Assembly (NCBI GenBank): GCA_003641345.1
Contig: QNAD01000135.1
Coordinates: 1 to 6,068 of the forward strand
Source of the DNA: Candidatus Zixiibacteriota bacterium
GTDB lineage: Bacteria > Zixibacteria > MSB-5A5 > GN15 > FEB-12
Direction of reading: 5' to 3'
DNA: 6,068 nucleotides
The notes beneath the pieces are model-generated. The model made no database searches. It was not told where the DNA came from and worked only from the letters and a program-made list of their open reading frames with translations. The translations under genes and the position numbers were made by a program. This document shows, piece after piece, positions 1 through 6,068 of the stretch (its first letter is position 1; each line of letters begins with the position of its first letter).

Positions 1-1139
1 GGTTTTCAATCTCCATTCCATTTATAGCAATTTATTTTCATACTAATTTAGATATGTCACTATCTGAAATTGGTATCTTTTTTGGATCTTTGGCAATTAT
101 CAGATCAGCATTTCAACTTTTGGGTGGCGAGGTTTCCGATAGAATGGAGAGACGTCAACTTTTGATTTGGTCACAATTTTTCAGATCAATTATATTTATA
201 TTTTTAGCAGCTTCAATTTATAATGATTGGGGAATTATACCGATTGCTTTTTCATTAATTATTGCTTCGATTTTTGGAGCTATTTTTCAGCCGGTTGCTA
301 ATGCGATGGTTTCTGATATTCTCCCTAAAGACAAAAGGCTTGATGGTTATGCTATCACTCGCTCGGCAGGAAATTTTGGATGGGCGGTTGGTCCTGCTCT
401 TGGAGGTTTTCTTGCTACAAATTCGTATGGAGACTTATTTATAGCATCTGCAATAATCACATTTTTATCATGTTTGATTTTCTGGTTGATGTTGCATTCA
501 CCTAAAATCGAAACAATTCAAGAGAAGTTTACTCTAAAAGATTTAATAGCTATAAAAGATGATTCCAACTTAGCGATTCATTGTTCATTGATTTTTATTT
601 TATATCTTGTGGTTGCCCAGCTTATTGCAACTTTTTCAGTTTATGCCGTTGACATAGTTGGTATTTCACAAACAGAATTAGGTTATTTATATTCTATCAA
701 TGGTTTGATGGTTGTTACTTTACAGATCCCGATTACCAGATTGGGAGGGAAGATGGCATTAACATCTAAATTAGCTATAGGGGGATTAATTTATGCGATA
801 GGATATGGACTTGTTGGTGTTTTCAGTGGATTCAATTATTTTGTTATGGCAATAGTTGTTGTTACTATTGGTGAAATGATAATGTCACCTGCTTCACTTT
901 TTCTGACATCAAAATTAGCTCCACCCGGAAGAATTGGTCGCTATATGGGGATATATGGTTTCTTTGTTGCATCAGGATGGTCTTTCGGTCCATTATACGG
1001 TGGTATTATTTTAGATCATTTAGGAAATACACCTACGATAGCATGGTTACTAATTTCATCATTGGCACTTGTATCAATGACAGGATATATGATGTTTAAA
1101 CGAAAACTGCCTAAAGAAATAAATTATGATAATCATTGA
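1..1139 (+). CDS. MFS transporter, drug/H+ antiporter type (5'-partial)
   Basis: This is an inner-membrane permease of the major facilitator superfamily. The frame is open to the left edge (first full codon at 3), so the ATG at 54 is internal: the 17 codons before it encode the rest of TM1 (SISIPFIAIYF). Only a short N-terminus is missing; 378 residues are visible. Counting from the Met at 54, the TM2-TM3 loop carries MFS motif A (GGEVSDRMERR, residues 24-34, with D29, R30 and R33). TM5 carries the antiporter motif C (GWAVGPALGG, 109-118), echoed in TM11 by GWSFGPLYGG (308-317). About twelve hydrophobic segments fit the family, with a polar central loop at about 148-176. Motif C points to proton-coupled export, as in the DHA1 family (MdtG/MdtH/Bmr-like); the substrate cannot be read. 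The gene converges on the large minus-strand gene. Family call is firm, export role is inference. Confidence 0.9.
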   Translation, partial: FSISIPFIAIYFHTNLDMSLSEIGIFFGSLAIIRSAFQLLGGEVSDRMERRQLLIWSQFFRSIIFIFLAASIYNDWGIIPIAFSLIIASIFGAIFQPVANAMVSDILPKDKRLDGYAITRSAGNFGWAVGPALGGFLATNSYGDLFIASAIITFLSCLIFWLMLHSPKIETIQEKFTLKDLIAIKDDSNLAIHCSLIFILYLVVAQLIATFSVYAVDIVGISQTELGYLYSINGLMVVTLQIPITRLGGKMALTSKLAIGGLIYAIGYGLVGVFSGFNYFVMAIVVVTIGEMIMSPASLFLTSKLAPPGRIGRYMGIYGFFVASGWSFGPLYGGIILDHLGNTPTIAWLLISSLALVSMTGYMMFKRKLPKEINYDNH

Positions 1140-1158
1140 TTATTTATAATCGATGATT
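1131..1158. terminator. Inverted repeat between convergent genes, candidate bidirectional terminator
   Basis: AATCAT-t-GATTAT-tt-ATAATC-g-ATGATT forms a near-perfect 13-bp stem; the single unpaired position is a T/G, which is a wobble in the plus-strand RNA. The TGA of the MFS gene (1137-1139) lies in the left arm and the TAA of the minus-strand gene (1157-1159) overlaps the right arm. Position and symmetry suit a shared terminator for two convergent transcripts. Against this, the stem is AT-rich and neither side has a clean T-run; the minus-strand side is only moderately T-rich. Confidence 0.5.
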
Positions 1159-3787
1159 ACTTGATTATTGCAAATTTACCTATTTGCGTATCGGTCTCTG
1201 ATTCAATTACATAATAGTATAAACCGGAGACAACTGCTTGAGTGTTTCTTGTAATCATATTCCACTCATCAACCGAGGCAGTTGGGTCTGATTGGTCTTT
1301 ATCATGATCAAGCTCGCGCACTAAATCACCATCAATCGAAAATATCCGAATTGTACATTTTGCAGGAAGATTAACAAAATGTAAACGTCGTGCTCTTTCG
1401 GCGGCAAGGTTGCTAAGTCTATTTTCGTATCCATATAAAGAATAATCATCACTAATTATATAAGGATTGGGATAGACATATACCTCTAAGTTTTTTTCAA
1501 CTACTTCATCAAACGATGAAAGAGGGAAGGCTGTTTTTGCTCCAAATGTAACTGATGTTTCAAGTGATGCCAAATCTGCAACTGGCGACCCAAAATCAAA
1601 AGCTGTGACATTGACCCAGTATTCAACGGTTGGTAAAAGGTTATCAATTACAATTTCGTATTCAAAATATTTTAAATAACCATCCTCTGTTAATTCATCT
1701 GGATTTGCCAGTTGTGGGTCAATGTTTGAGGGGAATGACTGTTCGGGAAAACGTTTCTTAATATCGGTGTTTAATCCAGGGATTGATGAATTAAAATCCT
1801 GAGGCTCAAAATAAAAAAGAGAATCACCAAATTCGAATGGACTTGTTCGAGTATAATCTGAAGGATCAAAAGAATCATCCATACAGGAGTCACCATACAG
1901 GCAACAAAGACTGTCAATCATGAAGGGAGGGTCCTTTAAAACTATATCATCCCCAAGTTTTCTGGAAATATCAAATCCCACAGTGTCACCATTACGATTT
2001 AATCTGAAGGTAGTATCAATATTTATTTCATAAATATATTTGTTGTAATCTTCAATATCATAAGTAGCAATGATGCTATAACTTGATTCTCTCTGGTCAC
2101 GACCAATATATACCCGATAGCCTTCGAAATCTTTTAACCTTGAAAAAACATCCTTACTGGTTTCTGTTTCGACACCGTTGAAACGCACTGTGAGTTTTCC
2201 AATTTCAGGAATGATTCTGAATTGTGGTGCCGGTGGGGGGGAAGCACCTTGAAAATCAGGGACGCCGTCACCTTCATAATAAAGAGTCTCATCTTCGCAT
2301 ACTCTGAACTTTCCAGAAAAACCATCGCCATCTGTATCCAAGCCGGGATTATCATATATCCATGAAGCCCATTTGGCATTAACTGCGAGATCATTAAAAT
2401 TTAATTTGGAATAGTATTTATCAGGATCCAAAGGGTCAAAATACTTCTTGAAGTCATTTGCACCTTGATGTAAATCTTCGCCACCTACCCAGCAGAATGA
2501 AATTGGCAACCGTTGTCCCGGATTGATATTAAAAGGTCCGAATGACAGCAAATATCTGGCATCATAACCTTGTGCATATTCAAGGGCAAACTGAGGAGGT
2601 CGCAACCAACCTTTTGAAGTTTGATCAATAGCGGTGTACATTAAATCATAATCAAATTCCTCATGCCTCAAAACATAATATTTATTTGCATCACCTGTTG
2701 GGGTACCAAGTCTGTTAAGAAGAGGCCTAAAGGGATCATCATCAGAATCCTGCTGTCTCGGACCAAAATCACGAGCAGCATCACCATAATTCATTATCCA
2801 CCAATTATATGAATACTTAAGAGAATCTGATGGTGTTCTGACAACTTTTGCACCAACAACTCCTAAAGCGGAACGGTAATCCCAACTGTCGTTTTCAGGA
2901 TCTCCGTCATTATCGGCGGTGAAAGCAATGTTGACAGTGTCAATATATTCACAACCATTATCAGTTGTAATTTTATGAGTTCTATAAAACCCAACAATAT
3001 CATCATTCCAACCTTCGGGACCGTTTCTGGTAGTGTGCCAGACATCACCGTCAACAAAGATTCCAATATACACTTCTTTAAGATCGTCCATTCCGATGTT
3101 TTCAATTTCATAATCAAACAGGATGAAATCATCAGCATAGGAATAGCTCCATGCCATAGTTTTTTGATAAACTTTAATGTTCAGCGGACGATGCGGTCTT
3201 TGATCTATCGGATCGTATTGAACTAATCCCGGGTCGGTTACTGTATCTGTGTAATAACATATATAATCTTCTTCGGAATATGCATTGGGACTGTAATTTT
3301 TACTATTAACATCTATGGACCGCATAATAAAACCACCAGCCGGTTTGGGGTCAGGCCAGAATTCGTATGTTTGATACCAATCTTCGTCAGCACAGGAAAC
3401 CAATGTATCCCGTCCAACTACAGCACCTATCCAAAGGGCGCCTACCCAAAGAAAAACTACTTCACTTCCTTTTGGATAAACGCAGGATGCAATTGATTGC
3501 CCTGTTAATGGATCTGGAATAGTTCTTCCTTCGGTGCCAAAAGTACCGTTATTGCCGACAGCAAGCTGAATATTCCCTCTGTTATGAGCGGCATACTCAA
3601 TTATTGGTCTGTCAGAAGCTATAGTATTGCTATTTATTTGTTTTGATGAGTGGTTGATTTTAGGATTGTGTGGTTCCAATGCTAAAACAGAAGATAAAAG
3701 AAATTGTGAAATAAAAAAAGAAATTATGATTTCTTTGAAGAGTATTTTATTCCTTAATTTTGTATATCGTATTTTAGTCATAAGCAT
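1157..3787 (-). CDS. Large secreted protein with Ca-binding-like linker and C-terminal sorting-type domain
   Basis: Exported protein of unknown function, 876 aa from the ATG at 3787. An ATG at 3781 is equally possible, and a longer reading from a TTG at 3790 is less likely; no clear Shine-Dalgarno decides. Residues 1-36 are a signal peptide: basic n-region, hydrophobic IIISFFISQFLLSSVLA, cleavage after VLA. Residues 66-159 form a module of the kind I associate with FCB secreted proteins (NNGTFG, DPLTG, YPKGSE, GALWIGAVVGRDTLVS). An Asp-rich body follows. DTDGDG (484-489) resembles a thrombospondin-3/EF-type calcium loop and leads to GDGVPDFQG and a PPP linker. About 519-744 is beta-rich and FnIII-like (FEGYRVYIGRD; VEYWVNVTAFDFGSP). 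The end (about 767-876) has YPNP, an IRIFSIDGDLVREL strand, WN, SGLYYYVIES and a terminal GKFAIIK, as in type A secretion-tail/FlgD-Ig-like domains that direct proteins through type IX-like secretion. The ten cysteines include a CC...C cluster at 628-635. It may be co-transcribed with the dockerin gene upstream. Secretion is well supported; function unknown. Confidence 0.9.
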   Translation of the reverse strand: MLMTKIRYTKLRNKILFKEIIISFFISQFLLSSVLALEPHNPKINHSSKQINSNTIASDRPIIEYAAHNRGNIQLAVGNNGTFGTEGRTIPDPLTGQSIASCVYPKGSEVVFLWVGALWIGAVVGRDTLVSCADEDWYQTYEFWPDPKPAGGFIMRSIDVNSKNYSPNAYSEEDYICYYTDTVTDPGLVQYDPIDQRPHRPLNIKVYQKTMAWSYSYADDFILFDYEIENIGMDDLKEVYIGIFVDGDVWHTTRNGPEGWNDDIVGFYRTHKITTDNGCEYIDTVNIAFTADNDGDPENDSWDYRSALGVVGAKVVRTPSDSLKYSYNWWIMNYGDAARDFGPRQQDSDDDPFRPLLNRLGTPTGDANKYYVLRHEEFDYDLMYTAIDQTSKGWLRPPQFALEYAQGYDARYLLSFGPFNINPGQRLPISFCWVGGEDLHQGANDFKKYFDPLDPDKYYSKLNFNDLAVNAKWASWIYDNPGLDTDGDGFSGKFRVCEDETLYYEGDGVPDFQGASPPPAPQFRIIPEIGKLTVRFNGVETETSKDVFSRLKDFEGYRVYIGRDQRESSYSIIATYDIEDYNKYIYEINIDTTFRLNRNGDTVGFDISRKLGDDIVLKDPPFMIDSLCCLYGDSCMDDSFDPSDYTRTSPFEFGDSLFYFEPQDFNSSIPGLNTDIKKRFPEQSFPSNIDPQLANPDELTEDGYLKYFEYEIVIDNLLPTVEYWVNVTAFDFGSPVADLASLETSVTFGAKTAFPLSSFDEVVEKNLEVYVYPNPYIISDDYSLYGYENRLSNLAAERARRLHFVNLPAKCTIRIFSIDGDLVRELDHDKDQSDPTASVDEWNMITRNTQAVVSGLYYYVIESETDTQIGKFAIIK

Positions 3788-3950
3788 CAATTTCTGGAAA
3801 TAGAAGTTATTGAAATAATCATATTATGCAAGCAATTTCGATGAAATAAGTGTTCTTTTCTACGAGTGAGTATATAAAATGTGGAGAACCAATGGGACTT
3901 GTTATCATTCATTAATTTACAATTGACAGCTTTGAGGTTTCGAACAGCCT

Positions 3951-4856
3951 CTATGGAGGAGGACCGTTATTGAAAAGGTATTCAATCAAATAAGTTAAAT
4001 CAGAAATGTCAATGATGCCTGAATTGTTAGTATCACAATCCATAGTAGGACAGGCTAATACATTAAAATCTCCGAAGAGATAGTTTACGACACAGACTAA
4101 ATCCGAAATTTCCACCATGCCTGAATTGTTGTTGTCACAATTTAGAATATTGGGGATAATAGTTATTGAACCATCAAAACCTCGAACCTGATTACTGTCA
4201 ATATAAATATCTACTGTTGTATCAGTAACAACATAATCATAATTATCCGGACCGGCATTTATTGTATCGTATAAAATACAACTATCCAAAAGCCATTCCT
4301 GACATAACAAATAATTAGTTGTATCGATTGTTGTATCAGAGACAAGCCCTATAAGAGTGCCTTTTGCATCGGCAAAATGTAATCTCGGTTGAATTTCAAT
4401 AACACTTGTAAAATCAGCAATCCCAAATGTACTATCAATTGTATTGAATGGTATTTTTAAGAATAAGCCTCCTTGTTGGGGGTATATTCCGGGATTAGTT
4501 CCTCCTGTTCCAGGCAAATCGGATAAGCCGGTAATTTGAATACTGCTACTGTCTGAGTTAGTTTGAATTACAGACAGATAATCATATCCTGAAACAATAC
4601 TGTTTGTGCTGTCAAAACCATCTTCTGAAAAATCAAATTTCACTAAGTCCGGACGACTTGATATTAGTTCAAATTGAAAACCAGCAATAATATCCTGAAA
4701 ATTATCCATATAAATTGAAAGAAAAACTCCATGACTCGCAATTGGGGCAGTTGTATCACTTACTGTAAAATTTATTCTGGGAATGCTTCGGCTATTTGAC
4801 GTGAAAAGTAAAATAAAAAAGATTGTAAAAATAACTTTGGGAAATTTAAAATTCAT
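3951..4856 (-). CDS. Secreted dockerin type I repeat protein with cohesin-like N-terminal part
   Basis: Exported protein of about 301 aa, role unknown. Start chosen at ATG 4856, six bases after GGAG (4863-4866); the adjacent ATG at 4859 is possible. A longer reading from TTG 4868 would have the start codon overlap that GGAG, so it is unlikely. Residues 1-24 are a signal peptide (basic start, VIFTIFFILLF core, cleavage after SRS). Residues about 29-159 look like a cohesin-type beta-sandwich (VFLSIYMDNFQDIIAGFQFEL, then Ser/Thr/Gly-rich strands); this is a pattern match by eye. A Thr/Asp-rich stretch follows. The C-terminus has two dockerin repeats whose 12-residue Ca loops are 241-252 (DNNNSGMVEISD) and 275-286 (DTNNSGIIDISD), each followed by a helix ending YLF, then GPPP. 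Ligands at loop positions 1, 3, 5, 9 and 12 are intact. Such tails are common in FCB candidate phyla without cellulosomes, so a cellulose role should not be assumed. Promoter at 4938-4965; the large secreted gene follows about 160 bp downstream. Confidence 0.9.
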   Translation of the reverse strand: MNFKFPKVIFTIFFILLFTSNSRSIPRINFTVSDTTAPIASHGVFLSIYMDNFQDIIAGFQFELISSRPDLVKFDFSEDGFDSTNSIVSGYDYLSVIQTNSDSSSIQITGLSDLPGTGGTNPGIYPQQGGLFLKIPFNTIDSTFGIADFTSVIEIQPRLHFADAKGTLIGLVSDTTIDTTNYLLCQEWLLDSCILYDTINAGPDNYDYVVTDTTVDIYIDSNQVRGFDGSITIIPNILNCDNNNSGMVEISDLVCVVNYLFGDFNVLACPTMDCDTNNSGIIDISDLTYLIEYLFNNGPPP

Positions 4857-4862
4857 CATAGA

Positions 4863-4866
4863 CTCC
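4863..4866 (-). promoter_or_regulatory. Shine-Dalgarno that fixes the dockerin gene start
   Basis: On the minus strand GGAG precedes tandem ATG codons at 4859 and 4856 with 3 and 6 bases between. The 6-base spacing favours the second ATG. The in-frame TTG at 4868 overlaps the GGAG, which argues against it as the start. The other two genes with visible starts (at 3787 and 5656) show no comparable motif. Confidence 0.7.
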
Positions 4867-4937
4867 AATTATAAAAGAGATTGAAATAATGTTTAGATAA
4901 CAGTAGGATCTATAATTCTTTCCTTAAGTATATTCCC

Positions 4938-4965
4938 AAGATAAGCATATATTTGAAATTGTCAA
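4938..4965 (-). promoter_or_regulatory. Sigma70-type promoter of the dockerin gene
   Basis: On the minus strand a perfect -35 box TTGACA (4965-4960) is followed by a 16-base spacer and TATCTT (4943-4938), four of six matches to the -10 consensus. Transcription would start near 4931, leaving a leader of about 75 nt before the ATG at 4856. The AT-rich spacer and the absence of any competing gene fit. Bacteroidota-like relatives can use a divergent -10, so the exact boxes are inference. Confidence 0.55.
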
Positions 4966-4971
4966 GACAAT
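4958..4971. promoter_or_regulatory. Perfect palindrome over the -35 box, candidate operator
   Basis: ATTGTC-AA-GACAAT is a perfect 6-bp inverted repeat with a 2-bp centre. It completely covers the TTGACA -35 box of the dockerin gene promoter. A dimeric repressor bound here would block RNA polymerase. No regulator gene lies in the window, and a 14-bp palindrome in AT-rich DNA can arise by chance, so this is a candidate only. Confidence 0.35.
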
Positions 4972-5102
4972 CAAAAAAATATAAATTAGCGAATGGCAGT
5001 AAAGTAGATATCGCCTTGAGGTCGTGTCTGGAGACATGATTATGCAGATAGGCAGGTCTCAAGAATAAGAAAGACGGTATCTTCTGCTCCTATATGGTGG
5101 CA

Positions 5103-5123
5103 ACCTCAAACTTGTTTGGAGGT
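5103..5123. repeat. Hairpin with one bulged base
   Basis: ACCTCAAAC and GTTTGgAGGT are complementary over nine base pairs with one bulged G (5119) and a TT centre. There is no T-run after it, so it does not look like a terminator. It lies 28 bp before the long inverted repeat and may be part of the same repeat family. Confidence 0.5.
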
Positions 5124-5150
5124 GAATATCACACAGGTTTTGCCTGCTCA

Positions 5151-5274
5151 TTGTCATTCCTGCGGATGGGCTTGTTGAAAAACCTGAGTAGATTCATTTA
5201 TATTTATGATAAGTTGATACAGATGAATATTGTCGAAGATACTTTTTCAATAAGCTCGGATGCAGGAACGACAA
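5151..5274. repeat. 124-bp long inverted repeat, MITE/REP-like element
   Basis: The ends TTGTCaTTCCTGC (5151-5163) and GCAGGAAcGACAA (5262-5274) pair with one mismatch. After a short mismatched patch the arms continue with GGGCTTGTTGAAAAA (5168-5182) against TTTTTCAATAAGCTC (5243-5257), broken only by wobble pairs. A further ATTCAT/ATGAAT pairing (5192-5197 and 5223-5228) lies near the centre. The whole unit can fold into one long hairpin. It encodes nothing recognisable, which fits a non-autonomous miniature element or a large REP-type intergenic repeat. No clear target-site duplication is seen at its ends. Confidence 0.65.
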
Positions 5275-5351
5275 AATAAAAAAATATAACGGCAGAATAA
5301 AAAAATAACTATGATGCAATATTGTATTTTCAGATTGTATTTTTAGGGTAG

Positions 5352-5414
5352 CCCACCGCTTGCGGTGTGGTCTTTATGTTCAGTTTGAAGATGTTGAAAC
5401 CGCACGGGTTCAAC
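5352..5414. repeat. Paired GC-rich hairpins, REP-like element
   Basis: The first hairpin is CC-CACCGC-tt-GCGGTG-t-GG (5352-5370): a 6-bp stem extended by two pairs past a bulged T. The second is GTTGAA-a-CC-gcac-GG-g-TTCAAC (5393-5414): nine positions with one A/G mismatch and a 4-base loop. GCGGT (5362-5366) can also pair with ACCGC (5399-5403), so the two hairpins could exchange partners. The pair stands out as GC-rich in an AT-rich spacer. It resembles dispersed palindromic intergenic repeats; a transcribed regulatory role is possible but unsupported. Confidence 0.5.
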
Positions 5415-5655
5415 CTTACTTCCTGTCTATTATATTGTTTAATATTATCAAAAAATCATAAAAACAAATAGGGTGTGCTCTTGCCAATCGAAAATAAATT
5501 TACAAAAAAATATAGTTTTTGTCAAATGAAGGTAAGTTGTGAGGAGAGGTAAATTTGTTAATGCGAGTTATCTGCAGGATTAATTCAAAATCACATATTT
5601 TTCTTAATTGACTTTTTTAATTGATTGTTACCAAGTAATCTAATTTATTTCAACT

Positions 5656-6068
5656 ATGCGTATTTTAGGAATAGACCCCGGGTTGCATATAACGGGATAT
5701 GGAATAATTGACTCTGATAATGGCGAGTATCAAATCGTTGAGGCAGGTGTGGTGCGAACCAATAAAAAAGATGAAATGGAATTGAGACTTCACGAAATAT
5801 CAAAGGAACTTAAAAATATAATTGCACAGTTCAAACCGGAAGCAGTTGCGGTAGAGGATTTATATTCTCATTATGCTCATCCTAAAACAGCAATTATTAT
5901 GGGGCATGCTCGTGGGATTATATTTCTTAAATCGGCAGAGGCGAATATTCCGGTTTTTCCTTATGCCTCAACTCGTATAAAAAATTCGCTGACCGGAAAC
6001 GGAAGAGCCTCAAAAAGACAGATGCAGATGATGGTGGCATCGACTTTTGGAACAAGCGATATTTTTGA
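5656..6068 (+). CDS. ruvC: Crossover junction endodeoxyribonuclease RuvC (3'-partial)
   Basis: RuvC cuts Holliday junctions symmetrically with Mg2+ during recombination and repair, acting as a dimer with RuvAB in the cytoplasm. The first 137 codons are present and the frame runs off the right edge; E. coli RuvC has 173 aa, so about a fifth is missing. The start is ATG 5656: an in-frame TAA at 5641-5643 rules out anything longer, and no Shine-Dalgarno is visible. GIDPG at 5-9 carries catalytic D7 and VEDLY at 66-70 carries catalytic E67 (E. coli E66), with Y70 where E. coli has the junction-contacting F69. K109 and K120 in the IKNSLTGNGRASK stretch match E. coli K107 and K118. The last two catalytic Asp residues lie beyond the window. 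HPKTAIIMGHARG replaces the commoner ALKLGQARG-type segment. ruvC is the first gene after a long non-coding spacer; ruvA or ruvB may follow outside. Confidence 0.95.
   Translation, partial: MRILGIDPGLHITGYGIIDSDNGEYQIVEAGVVRTNKKDEMELRLHEISKELKNIIAQFKPEAVAVEDLYSHYAHPKTAIIMGHARGIIFLKSAEANIPVFPYASTRIKNSLTGNGRASKRQMQMMVASTFGTSDIF

Larger units (their letters stand above)
4972..5655. other. Gene-poor intergenic region with palindrome cluster
   Basis: No convincing gene lies in these 684 bases. The only sizeable open frame (5094-5279, plus) runs straight through the repeat elements, lacks a ribosome binding site and looks like no known family. The stretch from about 5000 to 5275 looks less AT-rich than the flanks. 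It holds a hairpin at 5022-5039 (TGTCT-gg-AGACA core), one at 5103-5123, a long inverted repeat at 5151-5274, two hairpins at 5352-5414, and an AT-rich hairpin at 5502-5522 (ACAAAAA/TTTTTGT). Short A-rich direct repeats occur at 5276-5286 and 5297-5307, and a 10-bp direct repeat at 5321-5330 and 5334-5343. The last 130 bases must contain the ruvC promoter, but no well-spaced -35/-10 pair stands out: TTGACT at 5608-5613 is 22 bases from TAATCT at 5636-5641. Confidence 0.7.

Noticed and set aside
262..444. 60-codon plus-strand frame inside the MFS gene
   Set aside because: Out-of-frame shadow of the permease gene, whose own frame has clear MFS motifs.
2975..3226. 83-codon plus-strand frame opposite the large secreted gene
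   Set aside because: Antisense shadow; the minus-strand frame is continuous and carries domain signatures.
3788..3950. Separate promoter for the large secreted gene
   Set aside because: TATACT and TAATAT hexamers occur on the minus strand, but neither has a -35 box at a workable distance.
3934..3951. Small GAGG/CCTC hairpin at the end of the dockerin gene as a terminator
   Set aside because: Only four solid pairs on the minus strand before a C/A mismatch, and no T-run follows.
5094..5279. 61-codon open frame on the plus strand
   Set aside because: It runs through the hairpin at 5103-5123 and almost the whole long inverted repeat, has no ribosome binding site and no recognisable domain. It looks like chance translation of repeat DNA.
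5608..5641. TTGACT/TAATCT as the ruvC promoter
   Set aside because: The 22-base spacer is too long for a normal sigma70 promoter.
4972..5655. CRISPR array, tRNA or small RNA gene in the intergenic region
   Set aside because: The repeats are palindromes of different sequence with no regular spacers, and I recognise no tRNA or known RNA fold.

Overview
The window looks like an AT-rich chromosomal segment from a member of the FCB superphylum, most likely candidate phylum Zixibacteria or a close relative. This rests on three things. One secreted protein ends in a pair of type I dockerin-like repeats of the form 'NNSGxxxISDLxxLxxYLFxxGPPP'. A second large secreted protein has a 'YPNP ... SGLYYY ... 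GKFAIIK' sorting-type C-terminal domain and a 'DTDGDG ... GDGVPDFQG' linker. The long intergenic region is studded with palindromic repeats. The taxonomic call is inference from sequence style, not from a marker-gene tree.

Layout. (1) Positions 1-1139 (+) hold an MFS drug/H+ antiporter-type permease cut by the left edge of the window. (2) It converges on a large gene at 1157-3787 (-) for a secreted, Ca-binding-looking protein of 876 aa. The two stop codons sit inside one 28-nt inverted repeat (1131-1158) that probably acts as a two-way terminator. (3) Upstream on the same strand, 3951-4856 (-) encodes a secreted ~301-aa protein with an N-terminal cohesin-like beta-rich part and two C-terminal dockerin repeats. 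Its start is set by a GGAG ribosome binding site. It has a good sigma70-type promoter (TTGACA-16-TATCTT) whose -35 box lies in a perfect 14-bp palindrome. (4) About 685 bp (4972-5655) hold no convincing gene but several palindromic elements, including a 124-bp long inverted repeat (5151-5274). (5) Positions 5656-6068 (+) are the first 137 codons of ruvC, the Holliday junction resolvase, cut by the right edge.

How they work together: the two minus-strand secreted proteins are neighbours in the same orientation, with a gap of about 160 bp, and may be made together as envelope or extracellular components. The export, sorting-tail and dockerin features support a surface or secreted role, but no enzymatic function can be read from either. 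The MFS permease and ruvC are unrelated housekeeping or accessory genes. I do not see a complete new defence, mobile or biosynthetic system. The most unusual material is the dockerin protein with its palindrome-covered promoter, the 876-aa secreted protein, and the intergenic palindrome cluster.
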